From: Sphingomonas sp. S2-65
GTDB taxonomy: Bacteria; Pseudomonadota; Alphaproteobacteria; Sphingomonadales; Sphingomonadaceae
Reading direction: 5' to 3'
NCBI RefSeq assembly: GCF_021513175.1
Contig: NZ_CP090953.1
Span: 2,538,501-2,602,500, forward strand
DNA: 64,000 nucleotides
Shown piece by piece: positions 54,008-62,916 of the stretch (positions are counted from its first letter, which is position 1; each line of letters begins with the position of its first letter). The position numbers and the translations under genes were made by a program. Below the pieces are notes generated by a model. That model had not been told where the DNA came from and did no database searches. It saw only the letters and a list, made by a program, of their open reading frames with translations.

Positions 54008-54979
54008 GTGGCGAACAGCATCAACCAGCGAGCATCAGGCAGCCCGCGCAGCTTCCTCCGGCGGCGTGCCGCCTTGGTCGGTGCTGCACTCGCCTGTGCA
54101 CTGTCCGTCCCGGCTTTCGCGCAGGACGACAAGATGCGCCCGATCGAGATCCCGGCGCAGCCTAATGCAATCGAGCTTGGCACCGGTCCGCTTCCGGGCG
54201 GAAACACGCCCGAATCCTGGCACAGCCAATATGGCAGCGTCTTCGCCCGCAACGTGGTGGTCGCGACGCTCACGCCGTTCCTCCCCGATCCTGCCAAGGC
54301 GACCGGCACGGCGGTAGTCGTCGCGCCCGGCGGCGGCTTCCGCACCCTGTCAATGGAAAATGAAGGCTGGGACGTCGCCAGGGCGCTTGCCGCAAAGGGT
54401 GTTGCCGCCTTCGTCATCAAATATCGCCTGAACCAAACCCCGCGGGAGATGGCTGCCTTTGAGAAATCGATGGCAGAGATGTTCTCCACCACCGCGGCAC
54501 GCCCGCCCCGGCCCAATCCCGAGCAGATGATGGCCGGCCTTGCGCCGCAGATTGCCGACGCGCGGGCTGCCTTTGCGCTGATCCGACGCCGTGCGACCGA
54601 ATGGCGCGTCGACCCGAACCGCGTGGGCATGGTCGGCTTTTCTGCCGGTGCGATGCTCACCATGGCTACCGCGATGGCAGGACAGGATGCCAAGCCGGCA
54701 TTCATCGCCAACATCTACGGCCCGCTCGCCAGCGTCACCGTTCCCGCCGACGCGCCGCCGCTCTTCGTGGCACTGGCTTCCGACGATCCCTTTTTCGCGA
54801 ACGGCGGCTTCGGCCTGATCGACTCCTGGAAGGCGGCGAAGAGGCCCGTCGAGTTCCACCTCTACGAACAGGGCGGGCACGGCTTTGGCATGTATCCAAA
54901 GACGACGACCAGCACCGGCTGGTTCAACGCCTTCGCCAGCTGGATGACCATGCACGGCTGGATGAAGCCGGCCGAATGA
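54008..54979 (+). CDS. Secreted alpha/beta-hydrolase esterase
   Basis: A 323-residue alpha/beta-hydrolase with a signal peptide (cleavage near VPAFAQ). The oxyanion and nucleophile motifs are VVVAPGGGFRTL and GMVGFSAGAML (Ser in GxSxG), with the Asp in FVALASDDPFF and the His in EQGGHGFGMY. This resembles the acetyl-xylan esterase / dienelactone hydrolase-like family. With the SGNH esterase and GH9 it suggests uptake of acetylated plant polysaccharide. The GTG at 54008 follows an AGGAGAGG site. Confidence 0.9.
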   Translation: MANSINQRASGSPRSFLRRRAALVGAALACALSVPAFAQDDKMRPIEIPAQPNAIELGTGPLPGGNTPESWHSQYGSVFARNVVVATLTPFLPDPAKATGTAVVVAPGGGFRTLSMENEGWDVARALAAKGVAAFVIKYRLNQTPREMAAFEKSMAEMFSTTAARPPRPNPEQMMAGLAPQIADARAAFALIRRRATEWRVDPNRVGMVGFSAGAMLTMATAMAGQDAKPAFIANIYGPLASVTVPADAPPLFVALASDDPFFANGGFGLIDSWKAAKRPVEFHLYEQGGHGFGMYPKTTTSTGWFNAFASWMTMHGWMKPAE

Positions 54980-55003
54980 CGGTAGGGTAAGCGACAGACG
55001 GGA

Positions 55004-55030
55004 GCCGGCGGGCGTCACCCGCCGGTCTTT
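55004..55030 (+). terminator. Terminator of the polysaccharide-degradation cluster
   Basis: CCGGCGGG at 55005-55012 pairs with CCCGCCGG at 55018-55025 around a CGTCA loop and is followed by TCTTT, close after the esterase stop. Confidence 0.8.
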
Positions 55031-55151
55031 GGATCTGAGTGCCGATGGGCCGGCATTCCCCAGCGGAGAAGATCGCGAGCGTGTTCGTTCATCCGGTGCT
55101 AAGCCGCTGGAATGCATGTACATGCACATCCTGCCGACTCGGGAGAATGGT

Positions 55152-55571
55152 ATGCGTTCCCTTTCCATTGCCGCAGCAGCGCTCTGCGCTATCGCCGCGC
55201 CTGCCGCTGCGCAGACCGATAGCAAGGCGCAAGCTGCCGCGCGTGCGCTGAGCAATCCGCTCGTCCAGGAAGGTGTCGCGATGATGGTGGATCAGGTCGC
55301 AGGCATCGTCCTCGACACCCGTGTCGGTCCGCTCGCCCGGTATGTCGACCCCGAAGGCGATGTACGCCCGAACGACACGCTGGGCGATGTCCAGCGCCGC
55401 CGCGATCCCCAGTTCCAGGCCAAACTGCACGCCGGCACCCGCGACGCGGTCCGGACCGCCGGTGTTGTCGCCAACGACGCTTTGGCGATGGGCGACGAAC
55501 TCGGCCGGACTGCTGCCCGCCTCCAGGCCGCGCTGGCGCCGCTGACTGCGATGCTCGACGCGGGCGATTGA
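55152..55571 (+). CDS. Secreted protein of unknown function
   Basis: A 139-residue protein with a signal peptide ending near PAAAQ. The mature chain is helical: ALSNPLVQEGVAMMVDQVAGIVLDTRVGPLARYVDPE, then DTLGDVQRRRDPQFQAKLHAGTRDAVRTAG. No domain is recognised, and the amphipathic pattern suggests a helical bundle. The ATG at 55152 was preferred to an earlier 55029 start because the signal peptide begins there and GGGAGAA lies 4-9 bases upstream. It follows the terminator, so it has its own promoter. Confidence 0.78.
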   Translation: MRSLSIAAAALCAIAAPAAAQTDSKAQAAARALSNPLVQEGVAMMVDQVAGIVLDTRVGPLARYVDPEGDVRPNDTLGDVQRRRDPQFQAKLHAGTRDAVRTAGVVANDALAMGDELGRTAARLQAALAPLTAMLDAGD

Positions 55572-55619
55572 TGCGCGGAAGCGCTGGACGCGCCGCGCGC
55601 CGCGGCTCAATAGAACCGC

Positions 55620-56291
55620 ATGTGGCAGCTCCTTCAATTCCCCCTATGCCCCTTCTCGCGTAAGGTTCGCCTGCTGCTGGGCGAAAAGGGCGTCGCGTAT
55701 GAGCCGGTGCGTGAATCCCCGTGGATGCGCCGCGACGAGTTCATGGACCTCAACCCCGCCGGCCAGGTGCCGGTGATGGTCGACACCGAACGCGGCGTCA
55801 CGCTGATCGATTCGGCGGTGATCTGCGAGTTTTTCGAGGAAACGGTCGACAAGGCGGCGATGCTCAACGGCACCGCCGTCGACCGCGCCGAGATACGCCG
55901 GCTGACCATCTGGTTCGACACGCAGTTCTTCAGCGAGATCACCGCGCCCCTGCTTCAGGAACGGATGCTGAAACGGCTGGTCTACAAGCAGTCACCCGAT
56001 GGGCAGGTGCTGCGCGCGGCGATGAAGGCCGCGGTCGGCCATCTCGATTATATCGACTATCTGCTCGATCACCGCACATGGTTGGGCGGTGCGACGATGA
56101 GCCTCGCCGACCTCGCCGCCGCCGCGCAGATCTCGATCGCCGACTATCTGGGCGGCATCGACTGGAAGAGCCACGACCAGGCCAAACGCTGGTATATCGG
56201 CATGAAGAGCCGCCCGAGCTTCCGCCCGCTGCTGTCCGAGCGGATGGAAGGCATCGCCCCGCCTGCCGATTACGAGAAGCTCGACCTGTAA
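55620..56291 (+). CDS. Glutathione S-transferase-fold protein, FzlA-like
   Basis: A 223-residue protein with an N-terminal thioredoxin-like domain (LCPFSRKVRLLLGEKGV, cis-proline in AGQVPVMVD, and LIDSAVICEF) and a helical C-terminal domain (MSLADLAAAAQISIADYL). In alphaproteobacteria one GST-like protein, FzlA, binds FtsZ and controls constriction; its C-terminal tail ends in a short acidic motif, and this protein ends PADYEKLDL, which looks similar. The FzlA link is inferred from that tail and from general layout. An ordinary GST is the alternative. Confidence 0.82.
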   Translation: MWQLLQFPLCPFSRKVRLLLGEKGVAYEPVRESPWMRRDEFMDLNPAGQVPVMVDTERGVTLIDSAVICEFFEETVDKAAMLNGTAVDRAEIRRLTIWFDTQFFSEITAPLLQERMLKRLVYKQSPDGQVLRAAMKAAVGHLDYIDYLLDHRTWLGGATMSLADLAAAAQISIADYLGGIDWKSHDQAKRWYIGMKSRPSFRPLLSERMEGIAPPADYEKLDL

Positions 56292-56406
56292 CGGGCGCGT
56301 CCTGACCCGGGGTTTTGCGGGGCGGCGGCGTCGCGGTCGTGCAGCTAGGGAACGCTTCGGCAAGGCCCCGGTTGGGGCCCTTCAACCGGGGAGACGGAAC
56401 ATCGAG

Positions 56407-58026
56407 ATGCTCGCACCGCAATCCTCGATCACGCCCGAGGAACGCGAAAGGGCCGCCCGTCACCTGCTGATCGACGCCGCGGCCGCAACCGCGATCGGCG
56501 CGCTCAATTCGGGCGTGGTGCTGCTGGCGCTGGCGATCCATATCGGCGCGACCAACAGCGAGATCGGCCTGCTCGCGGCCATTCCGCTGCTCACGCAGAT
56601 CCTTCAGGCGCCCACTGTGAAGCTGGTCGAGCGGCTGCGCCGCCGCCGGCTGATCTCGGTCACCTGCGTGTTCTTCGCGCGGCTGGCGCTGCCGACTTAT
56701 GCCGCTGTCCCGTTCATTCCCGACCGCGATGTCGCGGCCGGCGTGCTGCTCGCCGCCGCGCTGCTGCACTATGGGTTGAACGCGGTCGGCGCGTGCAGCT
56801 GGAACAGCTGGATGCGCGACCTGCTCCCGCCCGAGCGGCTGGGCCATTTCTTCGCGCGGCGCGGCGTGTACGGAACCTTGGTCAGCACGGTCGCGACGGT
56901 TGGCGCGGCCGTGGCGCTCGAATGGGCCGATGGCTCGCACGCGCTGGGCGACCGCATCTACTCGGCCCTCTATTTGGTCGGATTCGTCTTCGGGCTGATC
57001 AGCACTGCCTTCCTGGCAATGGTGCCCGAACCGCAGATGCCGCGCGGTGGCCCCACCGCATCGCTATACAAGCTGCTGCTCCAGCCGCTCAAGGACCGCA
57101 ACTTCCGCAACATGCTGCGCTATCTCGCCAGCTGGCAGTTCGCGGTGAACCTCGCGACGCCGTTCTTTACGGTCTATTTCGTCCGCGAACTCGGCTTTTC
57201 GATGAGCTTCGTGCTGATCCTCACTGTCGTCAGCCAGTTGGCGAGCGTCAGCGTGGTGCGTGGCTGGGGCCAGCTCAGCGACCGCTTCGCCAACAAGTCG
57301 GTGCTGTCGGTCGCGACCCCGCTGTTCCTGCTGTGCATCGCCGGCATGGCCTTCGCCAGCGAGTTCGAGAGCACCACTGCGCGCTCCGCTTATCTGGTCG
57401 TGCTGCACATCGTCATGGGCGCCGCCGGGGCGGGGGTCGGCCTTGCTTCGGGCAACATCGTCATGAAGCTGAGCCCGGAGGGGATCGCCACCAGCTACAT
57501 GGCGGCCAATGCGCTGATCAGTGCCGTCGCAGCCGGCTCGGCGCCGATCGTCGGCGGCTGGGCGGCGGACTTCTTCGCCAAGCGCCAGCTACGCCTCAAC
57601 CTGGAATGGGTGAGCCCCAGCGGCACCAATGCGCTGTTCGGGCTGGTGTTCACGCACTGGGAGTTCTTCTTCCTCCTTTCCGCGCTGTTGGGCCTCTACA
57701 CGCTCCACCGTCTCACCGCGATCCAGGAGCCTGGGGCCGTCGAGGGGCGCGAAGTGGTCGGCCATGTCTGGACCTCGGCACGCCGCACCCTGCGCAACGC
57801 CTCGTCGGTGGCCGGGCTGCGCATCGGCGTCGCCTTCCCCGGCGGCGACCTCATCCGCGCGCGTCAGGGCAAGCGGGTGTCGATCTTCGCGCTGCTGGAA
57901 AGCACCAAGCGCCGGCTCGGCTTCGGCGCCACCGCGATGGCCACTGCGCTAGACGCCAGCTTCCGCGAGCCCGAAGCGGACGACAGCTTCGATGCCTTGC
58001 TCAGGCAGCTCGACAAGATCGATTGA
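56407..58026 (+). CDS. MFS transporter
   Basis: A 539-residue protein with about 12 hydrophobic segments. It opens with LIDAAAATAIGALNSGVVLLALAIHIGATNSEIGL, and a long intracellular loop precedes the seventh helix (PLKDRNFRNMLRYLASWQFAVNLATPFF). A cytoplasmic C-terminal tail of about 80 residues (RRTLRNASSVAGLRIGVAFPGGDL) is unusual and has no recognised domain. The substrate is unknown. It starts with ATG at 56407, 115 bases after the GST gene, and meets rnhB tail to tail. Confidence 0.85.
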   Translation: MLAPQSSITPEERERAARHLLIDAAAATAIGALNSGVVLLALAIHIGATNSEIGLLAAIPLLTQILQAPTVKLVERLRRRRLISVTCVFFARLALPTYAAVPFIPDRDVAAGVLLAAALLHYGLNAVGACSWNSWMRDLLPPERLGHFFARRGVYGTLVSTVATVGAAVALEWADGSHALGDRIYSALYLVGFVFGLISTAFLAMVPEPQMPRGGPTASLYKLLLQPLKDRNFRNMLRYLASWQFAVNLATPFFTVYFVRELGFSMSFVLILTVVSQLASVSVVRGWGQLSDRFANKSVLSVATPLFLLCIAGMAFASEFESTTARSAYLVVLHIVMGAAGAGVGLASGNIVMKLSPEGIATSYMAANALISAVAAGSAPIVGGWAADFFAKRQLRLNLEWVSPSGTNALFGLVFTHWEFFFLLSALLGLYTLHRLTAIQEPGAVEGREVVGHVWTSARRTLRNASSVAGLRIGVAFPGGDLIRARQGKRVSIFALLESTKRRLGFGATAMATALDASFREPEADDSFDALLRQLDKID

Positions 58027-58037
58027 GGGTCAGCCAG

Positions 58038-58058
58038 TTCCCCGCCCTTCGCCGGGAA
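58038..58058. terminator. Hairpin between the MFS and rnhB stops, related to the intergenic repeat
   Basis: A 21-base imperfect palindrome (arms TTCCCCG... and ...CGGGAA) sits between the convergent genes and shares its core with the repeat at 62785-62880. It may end transcripts from both sides; no clear T run is present. Confidence 0.5.
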
Positions 58059-58069
58059 CAGCGGGCGGC

Positions 58070-58714
58070 CTATTCCGCCGCGATCGCCGGGCCGAAATCC
58101 AGCTCGGCTTGCGCTACCCGCCCGAAGCTGCGGCGATGGTGGGGCGTCGGCCCCAGGACGCGCAACGCTTCCTGGTGGACCTTGGCCGAATAGCCCTTGT
58201 TCGACTTCCAGCCATAGCCCGGGTGCAGCGCGTCGAGTTCTTCCATGATGCCGTCGCGGCGATGCTTGGCGACGATCGATGCCGCGGCGATCGACAGGCA
58301 CAGCGCGTCGCCGCTCACCACCGCCTGGCTCTGATGGTCCCAGTCGGGGCAGCGATTGCCGTCGACCAGCACGAAGGCAGGGCGGAAGCCGAGCGCGTCC
58401 ACTGCGCGGTGCATCGCCAGCATCGTCGCCCAGAAGATGTTGATCGTGTCGATCTCTTCGACGCTGGCCATGCCCACGCCCACCTTGGCGCAGGCGAGCA
58501 GCTGCGCGCACAGGTCGGCGCGCTTGGCCGCGGTCAGCACCTTGGAATCGTCGATTCCCTCGGGGATGCATTTGGGGTCGAGCACGACAGCGGCGGCGAC
58601 CACCGGCCCGGCCAGCGGACCGCGCCCGGCCTCATCGACGCCGGCAACAAGCCCCTTGTGCAAGCGCTTGTATCTACGTTCGAACTTCAGGTCAGGCCCG
58701 GCACGCTTAAGCAT
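58070..58714 (-). CDS. rnhB: Ribonuclease HII
   Basis: A 214-residue endonuclease that removes RNA paired with DNA, including misincorporated ribonucleotides. GLVAGVDEAGRGPLAGPVVAAAV holds the catalytic DEAGRG, SIAAASIVAKHRRD a further part of the active site, and PGYGWKSNKGYS the substrate-binding loop. The ATG at 58714 overlaps the end of the ThiD-fusion gene by 8 bases; a frame from 58774 runs into that gene and was rejected. Confidence 0.95.
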   Translation of the reverse strand: MLKRAGPDLKFERRYKRLHKGLVAGVDEAGRGPLAGPVVAAAVVLDPKCIPEGIDDSKVLTAAKRADLCAQLLACAKVGVGMASVEEIDTINIFWATMLAMHRAVDALGFRPAFVLVDGNRCPDWDHQSQAVVSGDALCLSIAAASIVAKHRRDGIMEELDALHPGYGWKSNKGYSAKVHQEALRVLGPTPHHRRSFGRVAQAELDFGPAIAAE

Positions 58715-59864
58715 CGTCCAGCCGCCATGGCGGAAAGCGCCGCATCTCGCCAGCCTGATAGAGACGAATGGCATTGCCGGCGGGATCGGTCAGCCGCGCC
58801 TCGCGCCAGCCCCATTTCTCGTCGCGCGGCTCCTGGTCGAACTTGACGCCCTGCTGCTGGAGATAGGCGACGGTCACGTCCAGGTCGCCGCACTCGAGAT
58901 AGACCACCGGCGCGGTATAGACCGGGTCGGTCGCCACCGAGAACGTCGCGCCGCCCTCGGTCTCGAACCGGGCATAGCGTGGGCTGGCGCGCACCACCTG
59001 GCGCATGCCGAGGAGACGATAGAAGCGCTCGCTGGCGGCCAGGTCGGTGGCAGGCACGGTCACCTGGTTCAGCATCGGCTCGAAAAAGCTCATATTGCTG
59101 TCGAGGCGCACCGCCTGCTGTCCCATCGGGCCATGCCCGCGACCAAGCCCCGGGGCTTCGCGCATCGCGATCCGCACGAACCGGCGCGCGCGCGTCACTG
59201 CCTCGGGCAGATCCCATTCCTGCGCCAATCCACAGGCGATCGCCGAAGACAGCGTGCAGCCGGTGCCATGCGTCGCATCGGTCTCGATCCGCGGTTCGGT
59301 CCAGGCGATCTCGGGCGGATCCTCGGGATCGACCGAATACAGCCGATCAGTCACGTCGGCCCCGGCGCGGTGACCGCCCTTGACCAACACCGCGCAGCCA
59401 TGCGCGCGCACCAGTTCCAGCGGATCGCGGCCCAGCGCCTCCAGCTCGGGCAAGTTGGGGGTGACCACCGTGGCGCGGTCCATCAGCCGCTCGAACGCCA
59501 CGATCGTCGCTTCGTCGGCCAGCCGCGCGCCGGTCGAGGCGACCATCACCGGATCGAACACCACCGGCACGCCGGGCAGCTCGGCCAGCTTCTCGGCGAC
59601 TGCCAGCGCAGTCCGCGCCGATCCGATCATGCCGATCTTCACGGCATCGACGCCGATGTCGCGCACCACCGAATCGATCTGTGCCAGCACCATGTCGGTA
59701 GGCACCGCGTGCACGGCCTGTACCCCCACCGTGTTCTGCGCCGTCAAGGCGGTGATCGCGGTCATGGCATGGCCGCCCAGCATGGTGATGGTCTTGATGT
59801 CGGCCTGGATCCCGGCGCCGCCGCCTGAATCCGATCCCGCGATGATCAGCACGCGTGGCGTCAT
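58707..59864 (-). CDS. thiD: HMP/HMP-P kinase ThiD fused to a glyoxalase (VOC) domain
   Basis: A 385-residue fusion. Residues about 1-257 are ThiD, which phosphorylates hydroxymethylpyrimidine twice in thiamine synthesis: IAGSDSGGGAGIQADIKT, PVVFDPVMVASTGARL, a VTPNLPELEAL segment and DATHGTGCTLSSAIA. From residue 264 comes a glyoxalase/VOC domain (LNQVTVPATDLAASERFYRLLGM ... GGATFSVATDPVY ... DPAGNAIRLYQ). An internal ATG at 59093 (MSFFEPMLNQ) looks like a normal start for a standalone VOC protein, so the fusion may be recent, or the VOC part may also be made separately. A DUF1272 gene lies just upstream. Confidence 0.9.
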   Translation of the reverse strand: MTPRVLIIAGSDSGGGAGIQADIKTITMLGGHAMTAITALTAQNTVGVQAVHAVPTDMVLAQIDSVVRDIGVDAVKIGMIGSARTALAVAEKLAELPGVPVVFDPVMVASTGARLADEATIVAFERLMDRATVVTPNLPELEALGRDPLELVRAHGCAVLVKGGHRAGADVTDRLYSVDPEDPPEIAWTEPRIETDATHGTGCTLSSAIACGLAQEWDLPEAVTRARRFVRIAMREAPGLGRGHGPMGQQAVRLDSNMSFFEPMLNQVTVPATDLAASERFYRLLGMRQVVRASPRYARFETEGGATFSVATDPVYTAPVVYLECGDLDVTVAYLQQQGVKFDQEPRDEKWGWREARLTDPAGNAIRLYQAGEMRRFPPWRLDDA

Positions 59865-59868
59865 GGTA

Positions 59869-60093
59869 TCAGCCCTGGAACCGGCGCTGGGTGGAAGCGG
59901 GATGACGCTCGAGCGCGTCGTCGACGCGCGCCGGGCGGTCGAGCAGCTCGCCGCCGCAATTCGGGCAGCGCTCGTCCAGCCGGTCGGCGCATTCCGCGCA
60001 GAAGGTGCATTCGAACGAGCAGATGAACGCGCCCGCCTCGTCCGGCGGCAGGTCGACGCCGCAGCGTTCGCAATCGGGGCGCATTTCGAGCAT
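59869..60093 (-). CDS. DUF1272 zinc-ribbon protein
   Basis: A 74-residue protein with closely spaced cysteine pairs: CERCG, CSFECTFCAEC and CPNCGGEL. This is the DUF1272 pattern, a small zinc-binding protein of unknown role. The ATG at 60093 overlaps the glmM stop, and the gene is followed within 5 bases by the ThiD fusion, so the three are probably one transcript with rnhB. Confidence 0.88.
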   Translation of the reverse strand: MLEMRPDCERCGVDLPPDEAGAFICSFECTFCAECADRLDERCPNCGGELLDRPARVDDALERHPASTQRRFQG

Positions 60094-61433
60094 CAGGCCG
60101 CGGCCTCGCGCACGGCGTTGCAGATGCGGTCGACCACCGTCTCCACCTGGCCCTGGTCGTCGCCCTCCGCCATCACTCGGATCACCGGTTCGGTGCCCGA
60201 GGCGCGGATCACCAGCCGGCCATTGCCGTTCAGCTCGGCTTCGGCAGCGGCGATCACGTCCTTCACCCGCGGATCGTCGAGCGGCTTGCCGCCCTGGAAT
60301 CGCACATTCTTCAAAAGCTGCGGCAGCGGGTCGAACCGGTGCAGCACTTCGCTGGCCGGCGCCCCGGCGCGGACGATTTCGGCCAGCACCTGCAACGCCG
60401 CGACCAGACCGTCACCGGTGGTGGCATAGTCGGACAGGATGATGTGCCCCGACTGCTCGCCGCCGACATTATAGCCCGAACTCCGCATCTTCTCGAGCAC
60501 GTAGCGGTCGCCGACGCTGGTGCGGATCAGCCCCAGCCCCTGCGCCGACAAATGCCGCTCCAGCCCGAGGTTGGACATCACCGTCGCGACCAGCCCGCCG
60601 CCGGCCAGGCGGCCTTGGCGCGCCCAGCCGCCGGCGATCAGCGCCATCAGCTGGTCGCCGTCGACCACCTTGCCGGTCTCGTCGACTACGATCAGCCGGT
60701 CGGCGTCGCCGTCCAGCGCGATGCCGATATGCGCGCCCGATGCGACCACCGTCTCGCACAGCGTCTGCGGCGACGTGGAGCCGACACCGTCATTGATGTT
60801 CTTGCCGTTGGGGGTGACGCCGATCGCGATGATCTCGGCGCCGAGTTCCCACAATGCCGAGGGCGCGACCTGATAGGCCGCGCCATTGGCGCAATCGATG
60901 ACGATCTTGAGGCCGTCGAGCCGCAGATCCGCGGGAAAGGTCGACTTGGCGAAATGGATATAGCGCCCGCCGGCATCGTCCACCCGCCGCGCGCGGCCGA
61001 TCTCGCTCGACGGCGCGAGTTGTACATCGCCATCGATCAGCGCCTCGATCGCCAGCTCGTCGGCGTCCGACAGCTTGAAGCCGTCGGGGCCGAACAGCTT
61101 GATGCCATTGTCGGCATAGGGATTATGGCTGGCCGAGATCATCACGCCCATGTCGGCGCGCATCGCCTGGGTGAGCATCGCCACCGCCGGGGTCGGCATC
61201 GGCCCCACCAGCACCACGTCCATGCCGACGCTAGTGAAGCCGGCGACCATGGCGTTTTCGAGCATATAGCCCGACAGCCGCGTGTCCTTGCCGATCACCA
61301 CGCGGTGACGGTGGTCGCCGCGCAGGAAGTGGCAACCCGCAGCCATGCCGACCTTCATCGCCATCGCCGCGGTCATGTTCGATGCGTTGGTGGCGCCGCG
61401 GATCCCGTCGGTGCCGAAATATTTTCTTGCCAT
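60093..61433 (-). CDS. glmM: Phosphoglucosamine mutase
   Basis: A 446-residue alpha-D-phosphohexomutase that turns glucosamine-6-phosphate into glucosamine-1-phosphate for peptidoglycan and lipopolysaccharide. [10 protein letters not shown] is the GlmM N-terminus; the phosphorylated serine lies in the [14 protein letters not shown] segment around residue 100, DGDADR binds magnesium, and GGEQSGH contacts sugar. The C-terminal phosphate loop is [12 protein letters not shown]. The ATG at 61433 was chosen over 61448. First gene of a run with DUF1272, the ThiD fusion and rnhB. Confidence 0.96.
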   Translation of the reverse strand: MARKYFGTDGIRGATNASNMTAAMAMKVGMAAGCHFLRGDHRHRVVIGKDTRLSGYMLENAMVAGFTSVGMDVVLVGPMPTPAVAMLTQAMRADMGVMISASHNPYADNGIKLFGPDGFKLSDADELAIEALIDGDVQLAPSSEIGRARRVDDAGGRYIHFAKSTFPADLRLDGLKIVIDCANGAAYQVAPSALWELGAEIIAIGVTPNGKNINDGVGSTSPQTLCETVVASGAHIGIALDGDADRLIVVDETGKVVDGDQLMALIAGGWARQGRLAGGGLVATVMSNLGLERHLSAQGLGLIRTSVGDRYVLEKMRSSGYNVGGEQSGHIILSDYATTGDGLVAALQVLAEIVRAGAPASEVLHRFDPLPQLLKNVRFQGGKPLDDPRVKDVIAAAEAELNGNGRLVIRASGTEPVIRVMAEGDDQGQVETVVDRICNAVREAAA

Positions 61434-61504
61434 ATCGTGCGTTCTCACGCCCTTGTCGCGTTATGTGCCCGCCGTGATAGCGGCGAAAACCTCAAAGGGC
61501 GAGC

Positions 61505-62773
61505 ATGTCGCAACCGACGCGTATTCTTCTTTCCTTGCTGGTCGGTTTGGCGATCGGCGCGATGCTCGCGGCCTATTCGCCGCAAACCGGCCTCACCGTC
61601 GCCGGCTGGGCGCAGCCGGTCGGGCAGGCATGGCTCAACGGGCTGCAGATGACTATCGTCCCGCTCGTCGTTGCGCTGCTGGTCACCGGCGTCACCGCGA
61701 CGGCAGAGGCCGCGCGGGCGGGCCGGCTGGCGGGACGCGCGATCGCGCTCTACGTCCTCCTGCTGTTCCTGTCGGCGGCCATCGCCGGGCTGCTGACGCC
61801 GTTGTTCCTCCAGATCGCGCCGCTGCCCCAGGAATCTGCGGCCAGCCTGCGCGCTGCGCTGACCAACGCCGAGAAGATCGGCCCGGTGCCCCCGCTCGGC
61901 GAGTTTCTGGCCGCGATCATCCCGGCCAACATCGTCAAGGCGGCGGCGGAGAACGCGTTCATCTCGCTGATCATCTTTTCGCTGGTCTTCGCCTTCGCCA
62001 TCACGCGGGTCGGCCAGGAGGCCCGCACGCTGCTGACGAACTTCTTCGTCGCCATCCGCGACGTGATGCTGGTGGTGATCGACTGGGTATTGTGGATCGG
62101 TCCGGTCGGGGTATTCGCGCTGGCGTTAGTCGTCGGCGCGAAGGCGGGCACCGGCGCGTTCGGCGCGTTGCTCCATTATATCCTGATCGTCGCCAGCGTC
62201 GGCCTGGTCATCGCGGTCCTCGCCTATCCCGTGGCGGTGATCGGCGGCAGGGTGGGCCTGGGCCGCTACATCCGCGCCGCGATGCCCAGCCAGGCAGTGG
62301 CGATCAGCACCCAATCGTCGCTCGCGACGCTGCCGGTGATGATCGAGGGCGCCGCCGCGGTCGGCGTTCCCGTAGCCGTGTCCGGCGTCACCTTGCCGCT
62401 GGCAGTGGCGATCTTCCGCGCGACCGGCCCGGCGATGAACTTCGCAGTGGCGATCTATGTCGCCAAATGGTTCGGCGTACCGCTGCATCCCGCCACCCTG
62501 ATGGTCGGCGCAGTGGTCGCGGCGCTTACTTCGCTGGGGTCGGTCAGCCTGCCCGGCACGGTCAGCTATGTCAGCGCCATTTCCCCGGTCGCGGCGACGA
62601 TCGGCGCGCCGATCACGCCGCTCGGGTTGCTGGTCGCGGTCGAGACGCTGCCCGACATCATGCGCACCGTCGGCAACGTCACCTGGGACCTGGCGGCGAC
62701 CGTCTGGCTGTCGCGTGGCGCCGGTGACGTCCCGCGCGACCATGCGGACGCGGTACTCGCGCAGGAGTCCTAG
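61505..62773 (+). CDS. Dicarboxylate/amino acid:cation symporter
   Basis: A 422-residue protein with at least eight hydrophobic segments, typical of the DAACS family (GltP, DctA). Marks include MTIVPLVVALLVTGVTATAEA, the AISTQSSLATLPVM hairpin region, and the TLPLAVAIFRATGPAMNF segment, corresponding to the conserved substrate/sodium-binding motifs. It would import glutamate, aspartate or C4-dicarboxylates with sodium or protons. It starts with ATG at 61505 in the 71-base gap divergent from glmM and ends at 62773 facing the glutathione reductase gene. Confidence 0.93.
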   Translation: MSQPTRILLSLLVGLAIGAMLAAYSPQTGLTVAGWAQPVGQAWLNGLQMTIVPLVVALLVTGVTATAEAARAGRLAGRAIALYVLLLFLSAAIAGLLTPLFLQIAPLPQESAASLRAALTNAEKIGPVPPLGEFLAAIIPANIVKAAAENAFISLIIFSLVFAFAITRVGQEARTLLTNFFVAIRDVMLVVIDWVLWIGPVGVFALALVVGAKAGTGAFGALLHYILIVASVGLVIAVLAYPVAVIGGRVGLGRYIRAAMPSQAVAISTQSSLATLPVMIEGAAAVGVPVAVSGVTLPLAVAIFRATGPAMNFAVAIYVAKWFGVPLHPATLMVGAVVAALTSLGSVSLPGTVSYVSAISPVAATIGAPITPLGLLVAVETLPDIMRTVGNVTWDLAATVWLSRGAGDVPRDHADAVLAQES

Positions 62774-62784
62774 GGGTCAAGCAC

Positions 62785-62880
62785 TTCCCCGGCAAAGGCC
62801 GGGCCCAGCTGCCACCCGTTGGAGGCGCAAAGCCACCTCACAAACCGCATCCATACTGGGCCCCGGCCTTCGCCGGGGAA
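62785..62880. repeat. Inverted pair of sphingomonad-type palindromic repeats
   Basis: A 24-base arm at 62785-62808 (starting TTCCCCGGCA) is inverted at 62856-62880 (ending CGCCGGGGAA). Each arm is itself an imperfect hairpin, and the same core recurs at 58038. They lie between convergent stops, so may terminate both transcripts. Confidence 0.75.
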
Positions 62881-62916
62881 TAACACGCTTTCTACGCGCC
62901 GCGTCGAGCCAGGCCG

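Noticed and set aside
51478..54714. Minus-strand 1078-residue open frame
   Set aside because: Antisense to two secreted enzymes with signal peptides and conserved catalytic motifs; the antisense product has none.
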